A DNA stretch of 64,000 nt from a bacterium (GCA_031082185.1 JAVHLI010000002.1:186001-250000); one strand, 5' to 3'. Numbered from the stretch's first letter, positions 1-9,563 are shown. Translations and numbers: made by a program. The notes: generated from the sequence alone by a model not told the origin.

Positions 1-172
1 CCAGGATCATCTGCGCGCCCGTCTCGGCAACCTCGTCGGGGGTCAGCGCCTTGACGGTCGCGTTGGTGCCCACCGGCATGAATGCCGGGGTCCGAACCTC
101 GCCGCGGGAAGTAAGAAGGCGGCCGGCACGGGCTGCGCTGCGCGGCCCCTGGCGCACCACCTCGAAATCCAT
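1..172 (-). CDS. tgt: Queuine tRNA-ribosyltransferase, N-terminal part (partial)
   Basis: The start codon is ATG at 172-170 and the gene runs off the left edge, so only about 57 residues are seen. They read [12 protein letters not shown]..., then a stretch with [20 protein letters not shown] and [18 protein letters not shown], which is the conserved N-terminus of the Tgt family (TPxFMPVGT and the following ALTPxEV segment). Tgt exchanges guanine-34 for a queuosine precursor in tRNAs with GUN anticodons. The next pathway enzyme, QueA, is encoded upstream in the same direction, but a glutamate dehydrogenase gene and an opposed small gene lie between them. The start is 14 bp after the gdh stop, with no clear Shine-Dalgarno sequence. 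Confidence 0.93.
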   Translation of the reverse strand, partial: MDFEVVRQGPRSAARAGRLLTSRGEVRTPAFMPVGTNATVKALTPDEVAETGAQMIL

Positions 173-186
173 CGCGTCGGGTGTGG

Positions 187-1467
187 CTACGGGTAGATCC
201 CGCGTATCATCAGCGCCTCCGCGACGCGTTCGACCGCGATTTGCAAGGCGGCCAGCCTGTAGGAAATGCCCTGCGCGCGGGCCAGCTCGATCACCTCGTG
301 GACGCTGCGCACCATGATCCGATCGAGGCGCTGGTTGATGTCTTCCTCGCTCCAGAAGAACAACTGCAGGTCCTGCACCCACTCGAAGTAGGAAACCACC
401 ACTCCTCCGGCATTCGCCAGAATGTCGGGCAGCACCGTGATCCCTTTGGCCGCCAGGATCACATCGGCGTCAGGCGTCGTGGGGCCGTTGGCCCCCTCCA
501 CGATTACCTGGGCCTTGATCCGGTCGGCGTTGGCGCTGGTGATCTGACCTTCCAGGGCGGCCGGCACAAGGTAGACGCACGGCAGTTCCAGCAATTCCTG
601 ATTCGTAACGGCCACCGCGCCGGGGAATCCCACGACGCTCTTGGTCTCCTCCACGTGCCGCAGCAACGCGGGCATGTCCAACCCGTCGGGATTGTAGATG
701 CCGCCGAACACGTCGCTGACGCCAACGATCTTGCAGCCCTCCGCGGCCATCAGCGCCGCGGAGGCCGATCCGACGTTCCCGAACCCCTGAACGACCACCG
801 ACGCCCCGCACCAGGGAAGGCCCAAAATACGTGCCGCCTCGCGCGCGGTGATCATGCAGCCGCGGCCGGTCGCTTCCTTCCGACCCACCGATCCGCCGAT
901 CGAGACCGGCTTGCCGGTCACGACGGCCGGCACCGAGTGGCCGGCGTGCATGCTGTACGTGTCCATGATCCAGGCCATGACCTGCGCGTTCGTGCCCACG
1001 TCCGGCGCCGGGATATCTCCCAGGGGATGCATCATCACGCTGATCTCGGAGGCGTAGCGCCGGGTCAAGCGTTCCAGCTCACCGGTGGAAAGCGTCGTGG
1101 GATCCACTACAACCCCGCCCTTGGCGCCGCCGTAGGGCAGGTTAACCAGGGCGCACTTCCAGCTCATCCACATGGCCAGGGCTCGGACCTCGTTGAGGGT
1201 CACGTCCTGGTGGTAGCGGATCCCTCCCTTGGTCGGTCCGAGCACGGTGCTGTGATGCACACGATATCCGGTGAAGATCCTGATGGACCCGTCGTCCATC
1301 TTGACGGGGAAGTTGACGGTCAACTCGCGGTTTGGCGTAACCAGATACTCCTGGATCCCCCGCTTGAGCGTCAGACGTTCTGCCACCTGCCAGAACTGCT
1401 GCAGCGCCATCTCCCATGGATCATCCTTGATCGTCACAACCTGCGAAGCCATCTCTCCGGTAACCAC
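187..1467 (-). CDS. gdhA: Glutamate dehydrogenase (NAD(P)-dependent, Glu/Leu/Phe/Val dehydrogenase family)
   Basis: The 426-residue product is of normal hexameric GDH length. It catalyses reversible oxidative deamination of glutamate to 2-oxoglutarate. The dimerisation domain holds the PYGGAKGG segment with the catalytic/substrate Lys, followed by the conserved PAPDVGT region. The Rossmann domain carries [13 protein letters not shown] and later the conserved EGANGPTT motif. I chose GTG at 1467-1465 because AGGGAGG lies 7 nt upstream; an ATG five codons later (1452) has a purine run directly against it and fits less well. A longer reading frame to 1665 has no family similarity in the extra part. 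The gene sits between queA and tgt, which are usually adjacent, so it looks inserted into that operon. Confidence 0.93.
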   Translation of the reverse strand: MVTGEMASQVVTIKDDPWEMALQQFWQVAERLTLKRGIQEYLVTPNRELTVNFPVKMDDGSIRIFTGYRVHHSTVLGPTKGGIRYHQDVTLNEVRALAMWMSWKCALVNLPYGGAKGGVVVDPTTLSTGELERLTRRYASEISVMMHPLGDIPAPDVGTNAQVMAWIMDTYSMHAGHSVPAVVTGKPVSIGGSVGRKEATGRGCMITAREAARILGLPWCGASVVVQGFGNVGSASAALMAAEGCKIVGVSDVFGGIYNPDGLDMPALLRHVEETKSVVGFPGAVAVTNQELLELPCVYLVPAALEGQITSANADRIKAQVIVEGANGPTTPDADVILAAKGITVLPDILANAGGVVVSYFEWVQDLQLFFWSEEDINQRLDRIMVRSVHEVIELARAQGISYRLAALQIAVERVAEALMIRGIYP

Positions 1468-1551
1468 AATCCAACCTCCCTCTTCCCCCACCTCATCCTT
1501 CCTGCCGGTAGATGCGTTATCCTCCAAAAAGAGCGGGCTGCCGAGGGCGTG

Positions 1552-1580
1552 TTGCCTCCCCTGGGGCCAGCCTGTAGAAT
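1552..1580 (+). promoter_or_regulatory. Sigma-70-type promoter for the 98-residue orphan gene
   Basis: TTGCCT (1552-1557) and TAGAAT (1575-1580) are separated by exactly 17 bp, with the ORF start 34 bp downstream of the -10 box. It lies in the divergent gap between gdhA and the small plus-strand gene, and is one reason to believe that gene is real. Confidence 0.55.
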
Positions 1581-1613
1581 GTCGGCGTACGCACGCACCT
1601 TTCGGAGGCTCAG

Positions 1614-1910
1614 ATGCCGGAGGAAACAAGCACGGCAGCCACAACCGAGGTTCCGGTCTCCGCACTGAATCCCGGCGGGCGTCCCGCAGCCGCCCCGCAT
1701 ACCCCTGCCGTTACGGTCCGCGACACGGTGAACAGCGGCGTTGAGATCCGCGCCACAGCGTCGGAGGACGAGAACCTCAAGAAGCTGCTGGGCGGGCTGG
1801 GGGCCTATCAGAACCCCCTGCGCCCTGGCGCCTGGCAGGTTGATCACCGGTACCGCGCCGAGGCGATGCGCCGGCTGGAAGCTGCCGGGTACTCGCTCGC
1901 CGAAGTCTAG
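1614..1910 (+). CDS. Orphan 98-residue protein of unknown function
   Basis: I do not recognise this protein. The first half is Pro/Ala/Thr-rich and probably disordered. The second half is more ordered ([14 protein letters not shown], then [20 protein letters not shown]). There is no signal peptide, membrane segment or Cys. Support for a real gene is a consensus-like promoter, a GGAGG Shine-Dalgarno sequence 6 nt before ATG, and the way its TAG stop shares a CTAG palindrome with the stop of convergent queA. It is the only plus-strand gene in the first 10 kb and lies between queA and gdhA/tgt. Confidence 0.55.
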   Translation: MPEETSTAATTEVPVSALNPGGRPAAAPHTPAVTVRDTVNSGVEIRATASEDENLKKLLGGLGAYQNPLRPGAWQVDHRYRAEAMRRLEAAGYSLAEV

Positions 1911-2938
1911 AGAATCAGCATAGCGTCCCCGAAGCTGTAGAACCGGTACCGCTCCCGCACCGCCTCCGCGTATGCCCGCAGGATCGCCTCGCGCCCGGCG
2001 AACGCGGAGACGAGCATGAGGAGCGTCGTTTTGGGCAGGTGGAAGTTCGTCACGAGCCCCCCCACGGAACGGAAGGCGTAGCCCGGCGTAATGAACAGAT
2101 CGGTCCATCCGCTGTAGGCCTGAAGGCGGCCGTCAGGGGCGGCCGCGCTCTCCAGGGCCCGCACCGCAGAGGTGCCCACCGCTATCAGCCGGCCGCGTCG
2201 GGCGTTCACCTCCGCCGCGGCCTCGGGCGTAATCGAGAAGTGCTCGGCCTCCATCCGGTGCTCGCGCACGTCCTCTGCGCGCACGCTCTGGAAGGTTCCG
2301 ATCCCAATGTGCAGGGTCAGCGTGACCAGCCCCACGCCCTGATCGCGAAGCCCGCCCAGCAGCCCGGGCGTGAAGTGCAGCCCGGCGGTGGGCGCGGCCA
2401 CGGCACCTTCCTCCCGGGCGTAGACGGTCTGGTAGTCGTTGGGATCCGATCCGTCACCTCGGATGTACGGCGGAAGCGGCACCTCGCCGCAGGAACGGAG
2501 CAAGTCGAGCATGGTCCCGCCCGAGAGCAGACGCACCAGGCGCCGTCCGTCCGGCAGTCGGCCCACCACCTCCAGGGGCGTGGCCTGCGGACCCACCTCG
2601 ACGATCGTACCCGGCGGAAGCCTGCGTCCGGGGCGCGCCAGCGCCTCCCAGGCGCCCTCGCCTCCCAGGCGGCCGCCTGACGGACGGAGCAGCAGCAGCT
2701 CGACCGCTCCCCCTCCGGTGCGCCGGCGCCCGCGCAGCCGCGCCGGGATCACGCGCGTGTCGTTCACCACCAGGGTGTCCCCTTCGCGCAGGCAGTCGCC
2801 GATCTCACGGAAGATGCGATGCGTCGTGCGCCCGCTGGAACGGTCGAGCACCAGCAGACGCGAGGCGTCACGGGGCGAGGCCGGGCGCTGCGCGATGAGC
2901 TCGGGAGGGAGCGTGTAGTCGAAATCGGACAGGCGCAT
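1907..2938 (-). CDS. queA: S-adenosylmethionine:tRNA ribosyltransferase-isomerase
   Basis: The 343-residue protein has normal QueA length. It transfers and isomerises the ribosyl part of SAM onto preQ1 in tRNA to make epoxyqueuosine. The start [19 protein letters not shown] is diagnostic, followed by the conserved SRLL, HRIF and DTLVVNDTRVIPARL blocks. AAPTAGLHFTP and GIGTFQSVRAEDVREHRMEAE are the core QueA motifs, and the end (GYAFRSVGGLVTNFHLPKTT) matches the family. The ATG at 2938 overlaps the upstream stop as TGATG, which implies translational coupling. A longer reading frame to 3031 lies inside the neighbour and is not used. Confidence 0.97.
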   Translation of the reverse strand: MRLSDFDYTLPPELIAQRPASPRDASRLLVLDRSSGRTTHRIFREIGDCLREGDTLVVNDTRVIPARLRGRRRTGGGAVELLLLRPSGGRLGGEGAWEALARPGRRLPPGTIVEVGPQATPLEVVGRLPDGRRLVRLLSGGTMLDLLRSCGEVPLPPYIRGDGSDPNDYQTVYAREEGAVAAPTAGLHFTPGLLGGLRDQGVGLVTLTLHIGIGTFQSVRAEDVREHRMEAEHFSITPEAAAEVNARRGRLIAVGTSAVRALESAAAPDGRLQAYSGWTDLFITPGYAFRSVGGLVTNFHLPKTTLLMLVSAFAGREAILRAYAEAVRERYRFYSFGDAMLIL

Positions 2939-4086
2939 CAGGGACGCGCGGAGACCGCGACGCCCGTGTAGAAGTGCTTGAGGATGGCGGTGTAGTCGCG
3001 GCCTGCGAGCGCCATCCCGCGGGCGCCCCACTGGCTCATTCCCACGCCGTGACCGAAACCCCGCCCCGCGAGCTCGACGGAGCCTTCCCCCGGGAGGGAA
3101 CGCACCGCGAACAGCGTGCTGCGCAGCACGCTGGTGCCCACCGCCGTACGGAACTCGGTGCCCCGCATCTCGCCTCCTCCGGAGGCAGAGGTGAGCCGGA
3201 GGACCATCACCCGCCCTGACGGGCTGGTGGACCCAACCTCAAGACGAGAGAGACCCGTCAGGATACGGCCTGCGCGCTGGAGCCGCGCCTCGATCACCGC
3301 CAGGTCGAGCCGGAGGGTCCACTCGTGGCCGGGCGCGTCCCTGGAAAACGGATCGGGCACACCGCGCAGGTGGGGCGACACGCTGCCCCAGACGTACTCG
3401 CTACTCTCCGTGGCGCCGCCCGAGTCGGCATGGTATGCGGCGAATGCGGGCCTGCCGTTGTGGAGGAGGATGAGCCCGCGCGTGGCGTCCACCGCTGCGG
3501 TTGTGCGGGCATCCTCGGCAGCCACCCCGCCGTAGACCTGCGAATCGGTCGTCGCCCGCACGTCGTAACCCTCGGCCGCGAACCTCCCGGCGCTGTGCAC
3601 GGCCAGCGAGCGCGCGGCGATCGCCTGGGCCCGCAGCGCCTCGGGCGGCCAGCGTGGATCCATCTCGCTGCGCACCACGCCGTAGAGGTATTCTTCCAGA
3701 TCGAGCTCGTTGATCGCGGTCACGCGGCCCAACGAGGTGCGGCGAAGCTCGATCAAACCTCTGTACGGCCGGCCGCCGAGCTGGAGGTGGGCGGCCCGCG
3801 GCATCAGGCGGACCAAACCGCCGTAGGAGACGCCGTCCAGTTCAAGCCCTCCTGCCGCGGCGCGCGCGGTCAGCCGTCCTGCTTCGAGCGTTTCGCGACG
3901 GCCCGACTCGACGTCGAGCAGATCGAATGGACCGGCGCAAGCCACGGCCAGTGACTCCTGGCCCAGCAGCAGCCCCACGCGAACCAGGTCCGCGCTCTGC
4001 GCCGTCCCCTGCCATGCACGGGCGGGCGCACACAAGGCCAGCAGCACCACAAGCACGAGCACCGCCAGCCCGCCGGGCGGCCTCAT
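2938..4086 (-). CDS. SpoIID/LytB-domain protein (peptidoglycan lytic transglycosylase-like), exported
   Basis: A 382-residue protein with an N-terminal signal peptide (Arg, then a Leu/Val-rich core ending AxA). The SpoIID/LytB domain follows, with [56 protein letters not shown] and a C-terminal [15 protein letters not shown]. SpoIID enzymes cut glycan strands; in endospore formers this happens during engulfment, but homologues are common in non-sporulating lineages, so sporulation should not be inferred. The ATG at 4086 makes an ATGA overlap with ruvB. An in-frame GTG at 4095 is an alternative start. Gene order ruvB-spoIID-queA is also seen in Clostridia-type genomes. Confidence 0.9.
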   Translation of the reverse strand: MRPPGGLAVLVLVVLLALCAPARAWQGTAQSADLVRVGLLLGQESLAVACAGPFDLLDVESGRRETLEAGRLTARAAAGGLELDGVSYGGLVRLMPRAAHLQLGGRPYRGLIELRRTSLGRVTAINELDLEEYLYGVVRSEMDPRWPPEALRAQAIAARSLAVHSAGRFAAEGYDVRATTDSQVYGGVAAEDARTTAAVDATRGLILLHNGRPAFAAYHADSGGATESSEYVWGSVSPHLRGVPDPFSRDAPGHEWTLRLDLAVIEARLQRAGRILTGLSRLEVGSTSPSGRVMVLRLTSASGGGEMRGTEFRTAVGTSVLRSTLFAVRSLPGEGSVELAGRGFGHGVGMSQWGARGMALAGRDYTAILKHFYTGVAVSARP

Positions 4087-5111
4087 TTTGTCCACAGGCT
4101 GCCCTGGCCGCGCCCCTCGGGCTGAACCAGGCCCAGGTGGGCGTACGCTGCCGAGGTGGCGCGCCGGCCGCCCGGTGTGCGGGCAATGAGCCCGGCCTTG
4201 AGGAGATAGGGCTCCACCACCTCCTCGAGGGTGTCAATGTCCTCGTGCAGCGACGCGGCCAGGGCCTCGATGCCGGCCGGGCCGCCGCCGTACACCTGTA
4301 TCAAGGTGCGCAGCAGATCGCGATCAAGGCCGTCCAGGCCGAGGTGATCCACACCCTCGAACACCAGCGCTTCCTGGGCTACCGCCTGGGTTACGACGCC
4401 CCCGGCCCGCACCTGAGCGTAGTCACGGACCCGGCGCAGCAGGCGGTTGGCGATCCTGGGGGTACCACGGGACCGGCACGCGATCTCCTCGGCCCCACCC
4501 GGCTCCACCGGCACCTGCAGGATCCCGGCCGATCGGAGAACGACCCTCATCAGGTCCTCATTCGTGAAGAAGTCCAGATGGTGGAAGATGCCGAACCGCT
4601 CCCGCAGCGGCGATGACAGCAACCCGGCCCGCGTCGTCGCTCCTACCAATGTGAAGGGCCGGAGCTGGTAGCGCAGGGTGCGCGCGTGCTGCCCCTTGTC
4701 CAGGACGAAGTTCACGCAGAAGTCCTCCATCGCAGGATAGAGCAACTCCTCGATCCCCCGCGAGAGACGGTGAATCTCGTCAATGAAGAGGACGTCCCCG
4801 GTGTTGAGGTTGGTGAGGATCCCCATCAAATCGCCGCCCCGCTCCAGCGCCGGACCGCTGGTGCCCACGAGTTGCGCGCCCATCTCCCGGGCCACTACCG
4901 CGGCCAGCGTGGTCTTGCCCAGCCCGGGTGGGCCGTGGAGCAGGACGTGGTCGAGCGATTCGCTCCGACCGCAAGCGGCATCAATGCTGATGCGCAGCCC
5001 CTCGATTACCCGCGTCTGTCCGATGCACTCGTCGAGCCGCTGTGGCCGAAGGGTGCGGAGGACCTGCTCCTCCTCGGTGGCGACCTCGGGGTCCAACCGC
5101 TGCCGGCTCAT
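4083..5111 (-). CDS. ruvB: Holliday junction branch-migration ATPase RuvB
   Basis: A 342-residue AAA+ motor of RuvAB. Visible motifs are [11 protein letters not shown] near the N-terminus, Walker [10 protein letters not shown] (about residues 60-68), Walker [10 protein letters not shown], sensor [18 protein letters not shown] (with the arginine-finger region) and the winged-helix end. It drives branch migration of Holliday junctions and works with RuvA and RuvC encoded directly upstream. ATG at 5111 overlaps the ruvA stop by 4 bp (ATGA), and its own stop overlaps the SpoIID-like gene the same way. Confidence 0.98.
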   Translation of the reverse strand: MSRQRLDPEVATEEEQVLRTLRPQRLDECIGQTRVIEGLRISIDAACGRSESLDHVLLHGPPGLGKTTLAAVVAREMGAQLVGTSGPALERGGDLMGILTNLNTGDVLFIDEIHRLSRGIEELLYPAMEDFCVNFVLDKGQHARTLRYQLRPFTLVGATTRAGLLSSPLRERFGIFHHLDFFTNEDLMRVVLRSAGILQVPVEPGGAEEIACRSRGTPRIANRLLRRVRDYAQVRAGGVVTQAVAQEALVFEGVDHLGLDGLDRDLLRTLIQVYGGGPAGIEALAASLHEDIDTLEEVVEPYLLKAGLIARTPGGRRATSAAYAHLGLVQPEGRGQGSLWTK

Positions 5112-5731
5112 TCGACCCCGCCCCGTTCGAGGCGGTAGACTTCCTGGAAGAGCGCCTCAACCGAGTCCAGGTGCGGGGCACGGCGGAGCGCCTCCTCCAC
5201 CATCCGGTGGGCCTCGGCCGCACGGTGTCCGAGCTGGCGTGTAAGCACCAGAACGACCTCCTCGCGAAAGTCGGCCTCCGGAGCTTTGGGCGGCTCGGCG
5301 GCCTCGCGCAGCAGCGCGTACTTGCCCATCTTGCCGTGGAGGGCCGCTATCACCTTCTCCGCGCTGCGGCCGCCGATGCCCGGCAGCCGTTGCAGAAACG
5401 CCGCGTCCCGCCGCTCGATCGCGTCGGCTATCTCGTGGACCGACCGCACCATGGCGCGCACGGCCTTGGTCGGCCCCAGGCCGTCCACGGTGATGAACCG
5501 CTCGAAGAACTCCTGCTCGATCTCGCGCAGGAACCCTATCAGTACCGGCCGGGGTTGGTTGGTGGTGGCGTGGTAGAAAACGAACAGCTCCAGCGGCGCT
5601 TCACCATCGCCGGGAGGCAGAGCCCCCTCGACCACGGGCGGCAGCAGCACCTCGTAGCCCACCCCGCCGACCTCCAGCACGATCGCCCCCTCGCCTCGGC
5701 GCAGCACCCGCCCGCGCAGGAATCGGATCAC
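5108..5731 (-). CDS. ruvA: Holliday junction DNA-binding protein RuvA
   Basis: A 207-residue protein starting [20 protein letters not shown], the N-terminal OB-fold of RuvA. Then come the helix-hairpin-helix pair ([16 protein letters not shown] and [19 protein letters not shown]) and a C-terminal three-helix RuvB-binding domain. It forms the tetramer that holds the four-way junction. Start and stop both overlap the flanking genes by ATGA (ruvC stop before, ruvB start after), so the three ruv genes form one coupled unit. Confidence 0.98.
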   Translation of the reverse strand: MIRFLRGRVLRRGEGAIVLEVGGVGYEVLLPPVVEGALPPGDGEAPLELFVFYHATTNQPRPVLIGFLREIEQEFFERFITVDGLGPTKAVRAMVRSVHEIADAIERRDAAFLQRLPGIGGRSAEKVIAALHGKMGKYALLREAAEPPKAPEADFREEVVLVLTRQLGHRAAEAHRMVEEALRRAPHLDSVEALFQEVYRLERGGVE

Positions 5732-6201
5732 CGGCTCACCGTCCGCAGGCGCGCCAGCCCGGCGTACGCGAGCGCCAGGGCGTCGGCGGCATGTGGTTGG
5801 GGCAAACGGCGCAGCCCCAGAAGCGCGCGCACGGCTTCCTGAACCTGGGCCTTCGTGGCCCGACCCGAGCCGGTCACCGCGCGCTTCACCACGCTCGGCG
5901 CCAGCGTCACCATCCGGGCACCCGAGGCGGCCACGGCCAGGCAGATGACACCGCGCGCGTGCCCCAGCACAATGGCAGTCCTGGGAAACCGGGGGTGCGC
6001 GAACAGGTCCTCGAGGACCACCAACTCGGGCCGCACCTCGCGCAGCAGCAGCTCGACGTCCTGGTGCAGGTGCCGCAGGCGGCCGCCCAACTCGCCGCGT
6101 CGGTCCGTCGCCAGCACGCCCATCTCGAGGACCTGGGGGCGGGATCCTCCACCTTGCAGGACACCGTACCCGGTGTGCTCCAGACCGGGATCAATCCCCA
6201 T
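5728..6201 (-). CDS. ruvC: Holliday junction resolvase RuvC
   Basis: A 157-residue endonuclease. The catalytic acidic residues are in MGIDPGLEHTGYG (Asp of the first strand), LVVLEDLF (Glu) and the C-terminal HAADALALA motif. GRATKAQVQEAVRALLGL is also typical. The chosen ATG (6201) starts just before the first catalytic Asp, which trims the first beta strand. An in-frame TTG at 6222-6220 would add GNAPLV and restore it, but overlaps yebC and lacks a good ribosome site. The stop overlaps ruvA as ATGA. Confidence 0.96.
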   Translation of the reverse strand: MGIDPGLEHTGYGVLQGGGSRPQVLEMGVLATDRRGELGGRLRHLHQDVELLLREVRPELVVLEDLFAHPRFPRTAIVLGHARGVICLAVAASGARMVTLAPSVVKRAVTGSGRATKAQVQEAVRALLGLRRLPQPHAADALALAYAGLARLRTVSR

Positions 6202-6214
6202 GACAAGAGGCGCG

Positions 6215-6958
6215 TTACCCAACCTGCTGCAGTATCTCGTCAGGAATGTCGAAGTTGGCGTGCACGTTCGCCACGTCGTCCAGGTCTTCGAGCGCGTCCA
6301 GCAGCCGGAGCACCTGCTGCGCTTCCTTGCCTTCAACCCGGACCGTGTTCCTGGGATGCATCCGGATCTCCGTGCCGGATACGGTCACGCCCCGCGCCTC
6401 CAGGGCCTGCTTGACCTTGAAGGCCGCTTCCGGAGCGGTGAGAACCTCGAAGGCCTCGTCGGTTGTGTGCACGTCCTCGCCTCCTGCTTCCAGCGCGGCC
6501 AGGAGGAAGTCGTCCTCGGAGAGGGTGCCCCTTTCCGCGGTTACCGTTCCCTGGCGCTCGAACATCCACGCGACGGAACCGCCGCCCAGGTTGCCTCCGT
6601 GCCGGGTGAACACCGCGCGCACCTCGCTTGCGGTGCGGTTGCGATTGTCGGTCAGCGCCTCCACCAGGACCGCCACGCCGCCCGGCGCGTACCCCTCGTA
6701 CACGACCGACTCGTAGTCCGCGCCTGCCAGCTCGCCTGATCCGCGCGCCACGGCCCGGTGGATGTTGTCGCTGGGCATCCCGGCTTCCCTGGCCCGCTCG
6801 ATCGCGGCGCGCAGGCGCATGTTGGCGTCAGGGTTGCCGCCGCCTTCCTTGGCCGCCACCATGATCTCGCGCGAGACCTTGCTGAACAACTTGCCCCGCA
6901 CCAGGTCCACTCTCTGCTTCTTGATCTTTATGTTGTGCCACTTGGAATGCCCGGACAT
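6215..6958 (-). CDS. yebC: YebC/PmpR-family regulatory protein (TACO1-like)
   Basis: A 247-residue protein starting MSGHSKWHNIKIKKQRVD, the family signature. Further conserved segments are GKLFSKVSREI, AGMPSDNIHRAVARGSG, EGYAPGGVAVLVEALTDN, and NLGGGSVAWMFER. Family members act as transcription regulators or as ribosome-associated factors that help with proline-rich stretches. It lies 13 bp before ruvC, the usual bacterial arrangement, and GAGG is 10 nt before the ATG. Confidence 0.97.
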   Translation of the reverse strand: MSGHSKWHNIKIKKQRVDLVRGKLFSKVSREIMVAAKEGGGNPDANMRLRAAIERAREAGMPSDNIHRAVARGSGELAGADYESVVYEGYAPGGVAVLVEALTDNRNRTASEVRAVFTRHGGNLGGGSVAWMFERQGTVTAERGTLSEDDFLLAALEAGGEDVHTTDEAFEVLTAPEAAFKVKQALEARGVTVSGTEIRMHPRNTVRVEGKEAQQVLRLLDALEDLDDVANVHANFDIPDEILQQVG

Positions 6959-6974
6959 GGCGCATGCACCTCGC

Positions 6975-9326
6975 TCAGCGGCCCTGCTGATCGGCGGCCG
7001 GATCGGTTACGGTCACGGTTCGTGAGGCCCGCGACCCGTTCAATCCGACTGCCGTGATGGATATCACGTACTGCGTGCCGGGCGCCCGGTAGGGCGGCCG
7101 GAACTCATAGGCGAATCGGCCCGCGGCGCCGGACTGCATCGAGACCTCGGCCGCCCTGGCACCTCCCCCCGCACCCTCGGCGGTCACAACGATCGTCACC
7201 ATGGCACCGGGCACCGTGGAACCCTCGATGGTGAAGGGCGGCGTCAGCAGCGCGCCGTCGGCCGGCGCGCTCACGGCCAGCGGCGTGGGCTCCGAACCCC
7301 CTCCGGCCGGCTGTACAACGGTGAGGTCGTACCGCGTGGGCGCCGTGGACCGGGTGAACACCTCGCGCCGGGGGTGAGGACAGGCAGGCGTCGCCAGTTG
7401 CCAGGTTCCTGCGCAGACGGTGGTCACGACGACGCCCTCGGGAGGCGCCCAGTCGCCGGGTGGGTGCGCTGAGGTGGCCTCCCGCATGAACTTGGCCCAG
7501 ATCTCGGCCGGCACCATGCCGCCTACCACCCTGCGCATGGGCGTGTTGTCGTCGTTGCCGACCCACACGGTGGTCGCGAGGTGTGGGGTGTAGCCCACAA
7601 ACCAGGCGTTGCGGTAGTCGTCGGTCGTTCCGGTCTTGCCCGCGGCCGGACGGCCTATTGCGGCGGCGACGCCGGTCCCGCGTTCGATCACGCCCTTGAG
7701 GAGATCGGTCATCACGTAGGCAACCTCAGGCGATAGGCCCACCTGACGCCGGGGTCGGTGCGCTTCCAGTACCTTGCCGCGTGAGTCGGTAACCTTCAGG
7801 ATCGCCAGCGGCTGCGCGCGCAGGCCGCCGCTGGCCAGCGTGGCAGCCGCGGTCGTCATCTCCAGTGGGGTTACGTCGGCCGATCCCAGCGCCAGGGACA
7901 GGTGGGGCTGCAGCGGGCTCTCGATCCCCATCGCCCGGGCGGTCTCGATGACCCGTTCCGGACCCAGCTCAACGAGCATGCGCGCCGCGGGTATGTTTAT
8001 CGAGCGCTCGAGCGCGCGCCGCAGCGTCACGGGCCCGGAGTACTTGCCGTCGTAGTTCTTGGGCGTCCAGTCCGGGGCGCCGCGGATCTTGTAGGTGATC
8101 GGTTCGTCTTCGAGGATGCGGGTAGGCGGTATTCCCTGAGCGATGGCCGTGGAATAGACGAAGATCTTGAATGCCGAGCCGGGCTGGCGGCGGGCCTGCC
8201 AGGCGCGGTTGAACTGGCTGGCGGCGAAGTCTGCCCCGCCGATCATGGCGCGGATCGCGCCGGTCTTAGGATCCATGGACACCAGCGCTGCCTGGCCGAC
8301 GTTCAGCTTGCGGCGCGCGGCGCCGGCGATTCCGGCGCGCACCGCCTTATCGGCCGCGGCCTGCATCCTAGGATCCAGAGTGGTGTGCACCTGGAGCCCC
8401 CCGTTGTAGACCAGGTCCTCGCCGTAGGTCTCGAGCAGGCGCGCGAGGATCAGCGAGACGAAGTAGGGCGCGCGCATGCCGACCAGGCCGGCGTTGGACG
8501 GCGGGGCCAGCGCGATCTTGGCGGTTCGCGCGGCGGCGGCCTCCTGCGTGCTGATGTAGCCCAGGACCGCCATGCGCGCCAGCACAAGGGCCTGCTTCTC
8601 CTGGGCCAGGGCCAGGTTGCGGAAAGGCGAGTAGGCCGACGGCGCGCGGATCACTCCGGCCAGCAGCGCGGCCTCGGGCAGCGTCACGTCCCTGACCGGC
8701 TTGCCGAAGTAGACGCGGGCCGCCATCTCGACGCCGTAGGCGCCGTGCCCGAAGTAGTACTGGTTCAGGTAGCGCTCAAGGATCTCTTCCTTGGTGAGCC
8801 GGCGCTCGATCTCAAGTGCCAGCAGGACCTCAGCCACCTTGCGGCTGAGCGCTCTCTCCTGCGAGAGGAAGAGCATGCGCGCCAGTTGCTGCGTGATGGT
8901 GCTGCCGCCCTCCACCAGCTCGCCCTCGCGGAGGTTGCGCCACATCGCGCGCGCGATGCCCCTGGGATCCACGCCGCGGTGGCTGTAGAACCGTTCATCC
9001 TCGATGGCCAGCACGGCCTGCCGCAACACCGGGGGAATCTGGGTCAGCGGTACGATCTGCCGGTTCTCGCGATAGAGTGAGGCGATCATCTCGCCGCCCT
9101 GGCCGTAGATCCGGGTGGCCTGACTGGGAGGCGTGTAGAGCCGCGATACGTCGTGGATCTGCCGCCCCACGGCGACCGCCACCCCAAGTGCCACGCCGCC
9201 GCCAACCAGCAGCACGAGGCCCAGCAGCACAAGCAGCAGGATGATGGCAGTCCAGGAAGACCGGCGGGGGCGGGAGCGCCGCGCGCGCGTGCGACCAGAG
9301 TCAGGGAGCGGACGCCTGTGTGCCAT
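6975..9326 (-). CDS. Bifunctional class A penicillin-binding protein (PBP1A-like) with C-terminal Ig-like domain
   Basis: A 783-residue protein with a short Arg-rich cytoplasmic tail and one membrane anchor (about residues 27-55). The GT51 glycosyltransferase domain has the catalytic Glu in AIEDERFYSHRGVD, then GGSTITQQLARM and YLNQYYFGHGAYGVE. The transpeptidase domain has SxxK in PGSAFKIF (near residue 385), SIN, and KTGTT near residue 562. The last 100 residues look like a beta-sandwich (PADGALLTPPFTIEGST...), an extra domain probably for wall or partner binding. The protein polymerises and crosslinks peptidoglycan. It precedes yebC by 16 bp and has its own extended -10 promoter upstream. 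Confidence 0.96.
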   Translation of the reverse strand: MAHRRPLPDSGRTRARRSRPRRSSWTAIILLLVLLGLVLLVGGGVALGVAVAVGRQIHDVSRLYTPPSQATRIYGQGGEMIASLYRENRQIVPLTQIPPVLRQAVLAIEDERFYSHRGVDPRGIARAMWRNLREGELVEGGSTITQQLARMLFLSQERALSRKVAEVLLALEIERRLTKEEILERYLNQYYFGHGAYGVEMAARVYFGKPVRDVTLPEAALLAGVIRAPSAYSPFRNLALAQEKQALVLARMAVLGYISTQEAAAARTAKIALAPPSNAGLVGMRAPYFVSLILARLLETYGEDLVYNGGLQVHTTLDPRMQAAADKAVRAGIAGAARRKLNVGQAALVSMDPKTGAIRAMIGGADFAASQFNRAWQARRQPGSAFKIFVYSTAIAQGIPPTRILEDEPITYKIRGAPDWTPKNYDGKYSGPVTLRRALERSINIPAARMLVELGPERVIETARAMGIESPLQPHLSLALGSADVTPLEMTTAAATLASGGLRAQPLAILKVTDSRGKVLEAHRPRRQVGLSPEVAYVMTDLLKGVIERGTGVAAAIGRPAAGKTGTTDDYRNAWFVGYTPHLATTVWVGNDDNTPMRRVVGGMVPAEIWAKFMREATSAHPPGDWAPPEGVVVTTVCAGTWQLATPACPHPRREVFTRSTAPTRYDLTVVQPAGGGSEPTPLAVSAPADGALLTPPFTIEGSTVPGAMVTIVVTAEGAGGGARAAEVSMQSGAAGRFAYEFRPPYRAPGTQYVISITAVGLNGSRASRTVTVTDPAADQQGR

Positions 9327-9362
9327 GGTGGATGAGCCCGGCGGCGAGGCCGGATCCGTATC

Positions 9363-9371
9363 ATTGTAGCA
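9363..9371 (-). promoter_or_regulatory. Extended -10 promoter element for the class A PBP gene
   Basis: On the minus strand this reads TGCTACAAT, an extended -10 (TGn) with a 5-of-6 match in TACAAT. No good -35 hexamer is seen 16-18 bp upstream. It would give a leader of about 30 nt before the ATG at 9326. Confidence 0.45.
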
Positions 9372-9432
9372 TACCCTTCAGTGCGCTCGGCCCGCCGGCG
9401 CCGTAGCTGAAAGGAGCTTCCCGCATAAGGAA

Positions 9433-9458
9433 GGGACGCGGATCAAGACCCGCGTCCC
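9433..9458 (-). terminator. Inverted repeat downstream of tRNA-Ala, possible terminator
   Basis: Perfect 9-bp arms (gggacgcgg at 9433-9441 and ccgcgtccc at 9450-9458) enclose an 8-nt loop. It starts 30 bp after the 3' end of tRNA-Ala, in the right place to end that transcript. On the minus strand it is followed by TTCCTTAT, only a weak U-tract, so termination is inferred from structure and position. Confidence 0.45.
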
Positions 9459-9487
9459 TATTCTGCGGCATCTGGGTGTGCCGCGCC

Positions 9488-9563
9488 TGGTGGAGACGAG
9501 CGGATTCGAACCGCCGACCCCCTCGTTGCGAACGAGGTGCTCTCCCAGCTGAGCTACGTCCCC
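9488..9563 (-). tRNA. tRNA-Ala (anticodon CGC)
   Basis: The minus strand folds into a complete cloverleaf. The acceptor stem GGGGACG/CGTCTCC contains the G3-U70 pair that identifies tRNA-Ala. The D arm is GCTC...GAGC, the anticodon stem CCTCG/CGAGG holds loop TTCGCAA with anticodon CGC, and the T arm contains GGTTCGAATCC. CCA is encoded at 9490-9488. A strong promoter lies just upstream. Confidence 0.97.

Noticed and set aside
181-1668. Long plus-strand open frame of about 495 residues opposite gdhA
   Set aside because: It is antisense to a clear glutamate dehydrogenase, shows no family motif and arises from high-GC codon bias. Many similar shadows exist opposite other genes.
1434-2108. Minus-strand frame spanning the gdhA-queA gap
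   Set aside because: It overlaps gdhA and queA in another frame, has no recognisable product and conflicts with the better supported plus-strand orphan.
2938-4086. SpoIID taken as proof of endospore formation
   Set aside because: SpoIID/LytB proteins occur widely in non-sporulating bacteria, and no other sporulation-specific gene is in the window.
9433-9458. Inverted repeat as a plus-strand terminator
   Set aside because: No plus-strand gene ends nearby; the position fits only the minus-strand tRNA-Ala.
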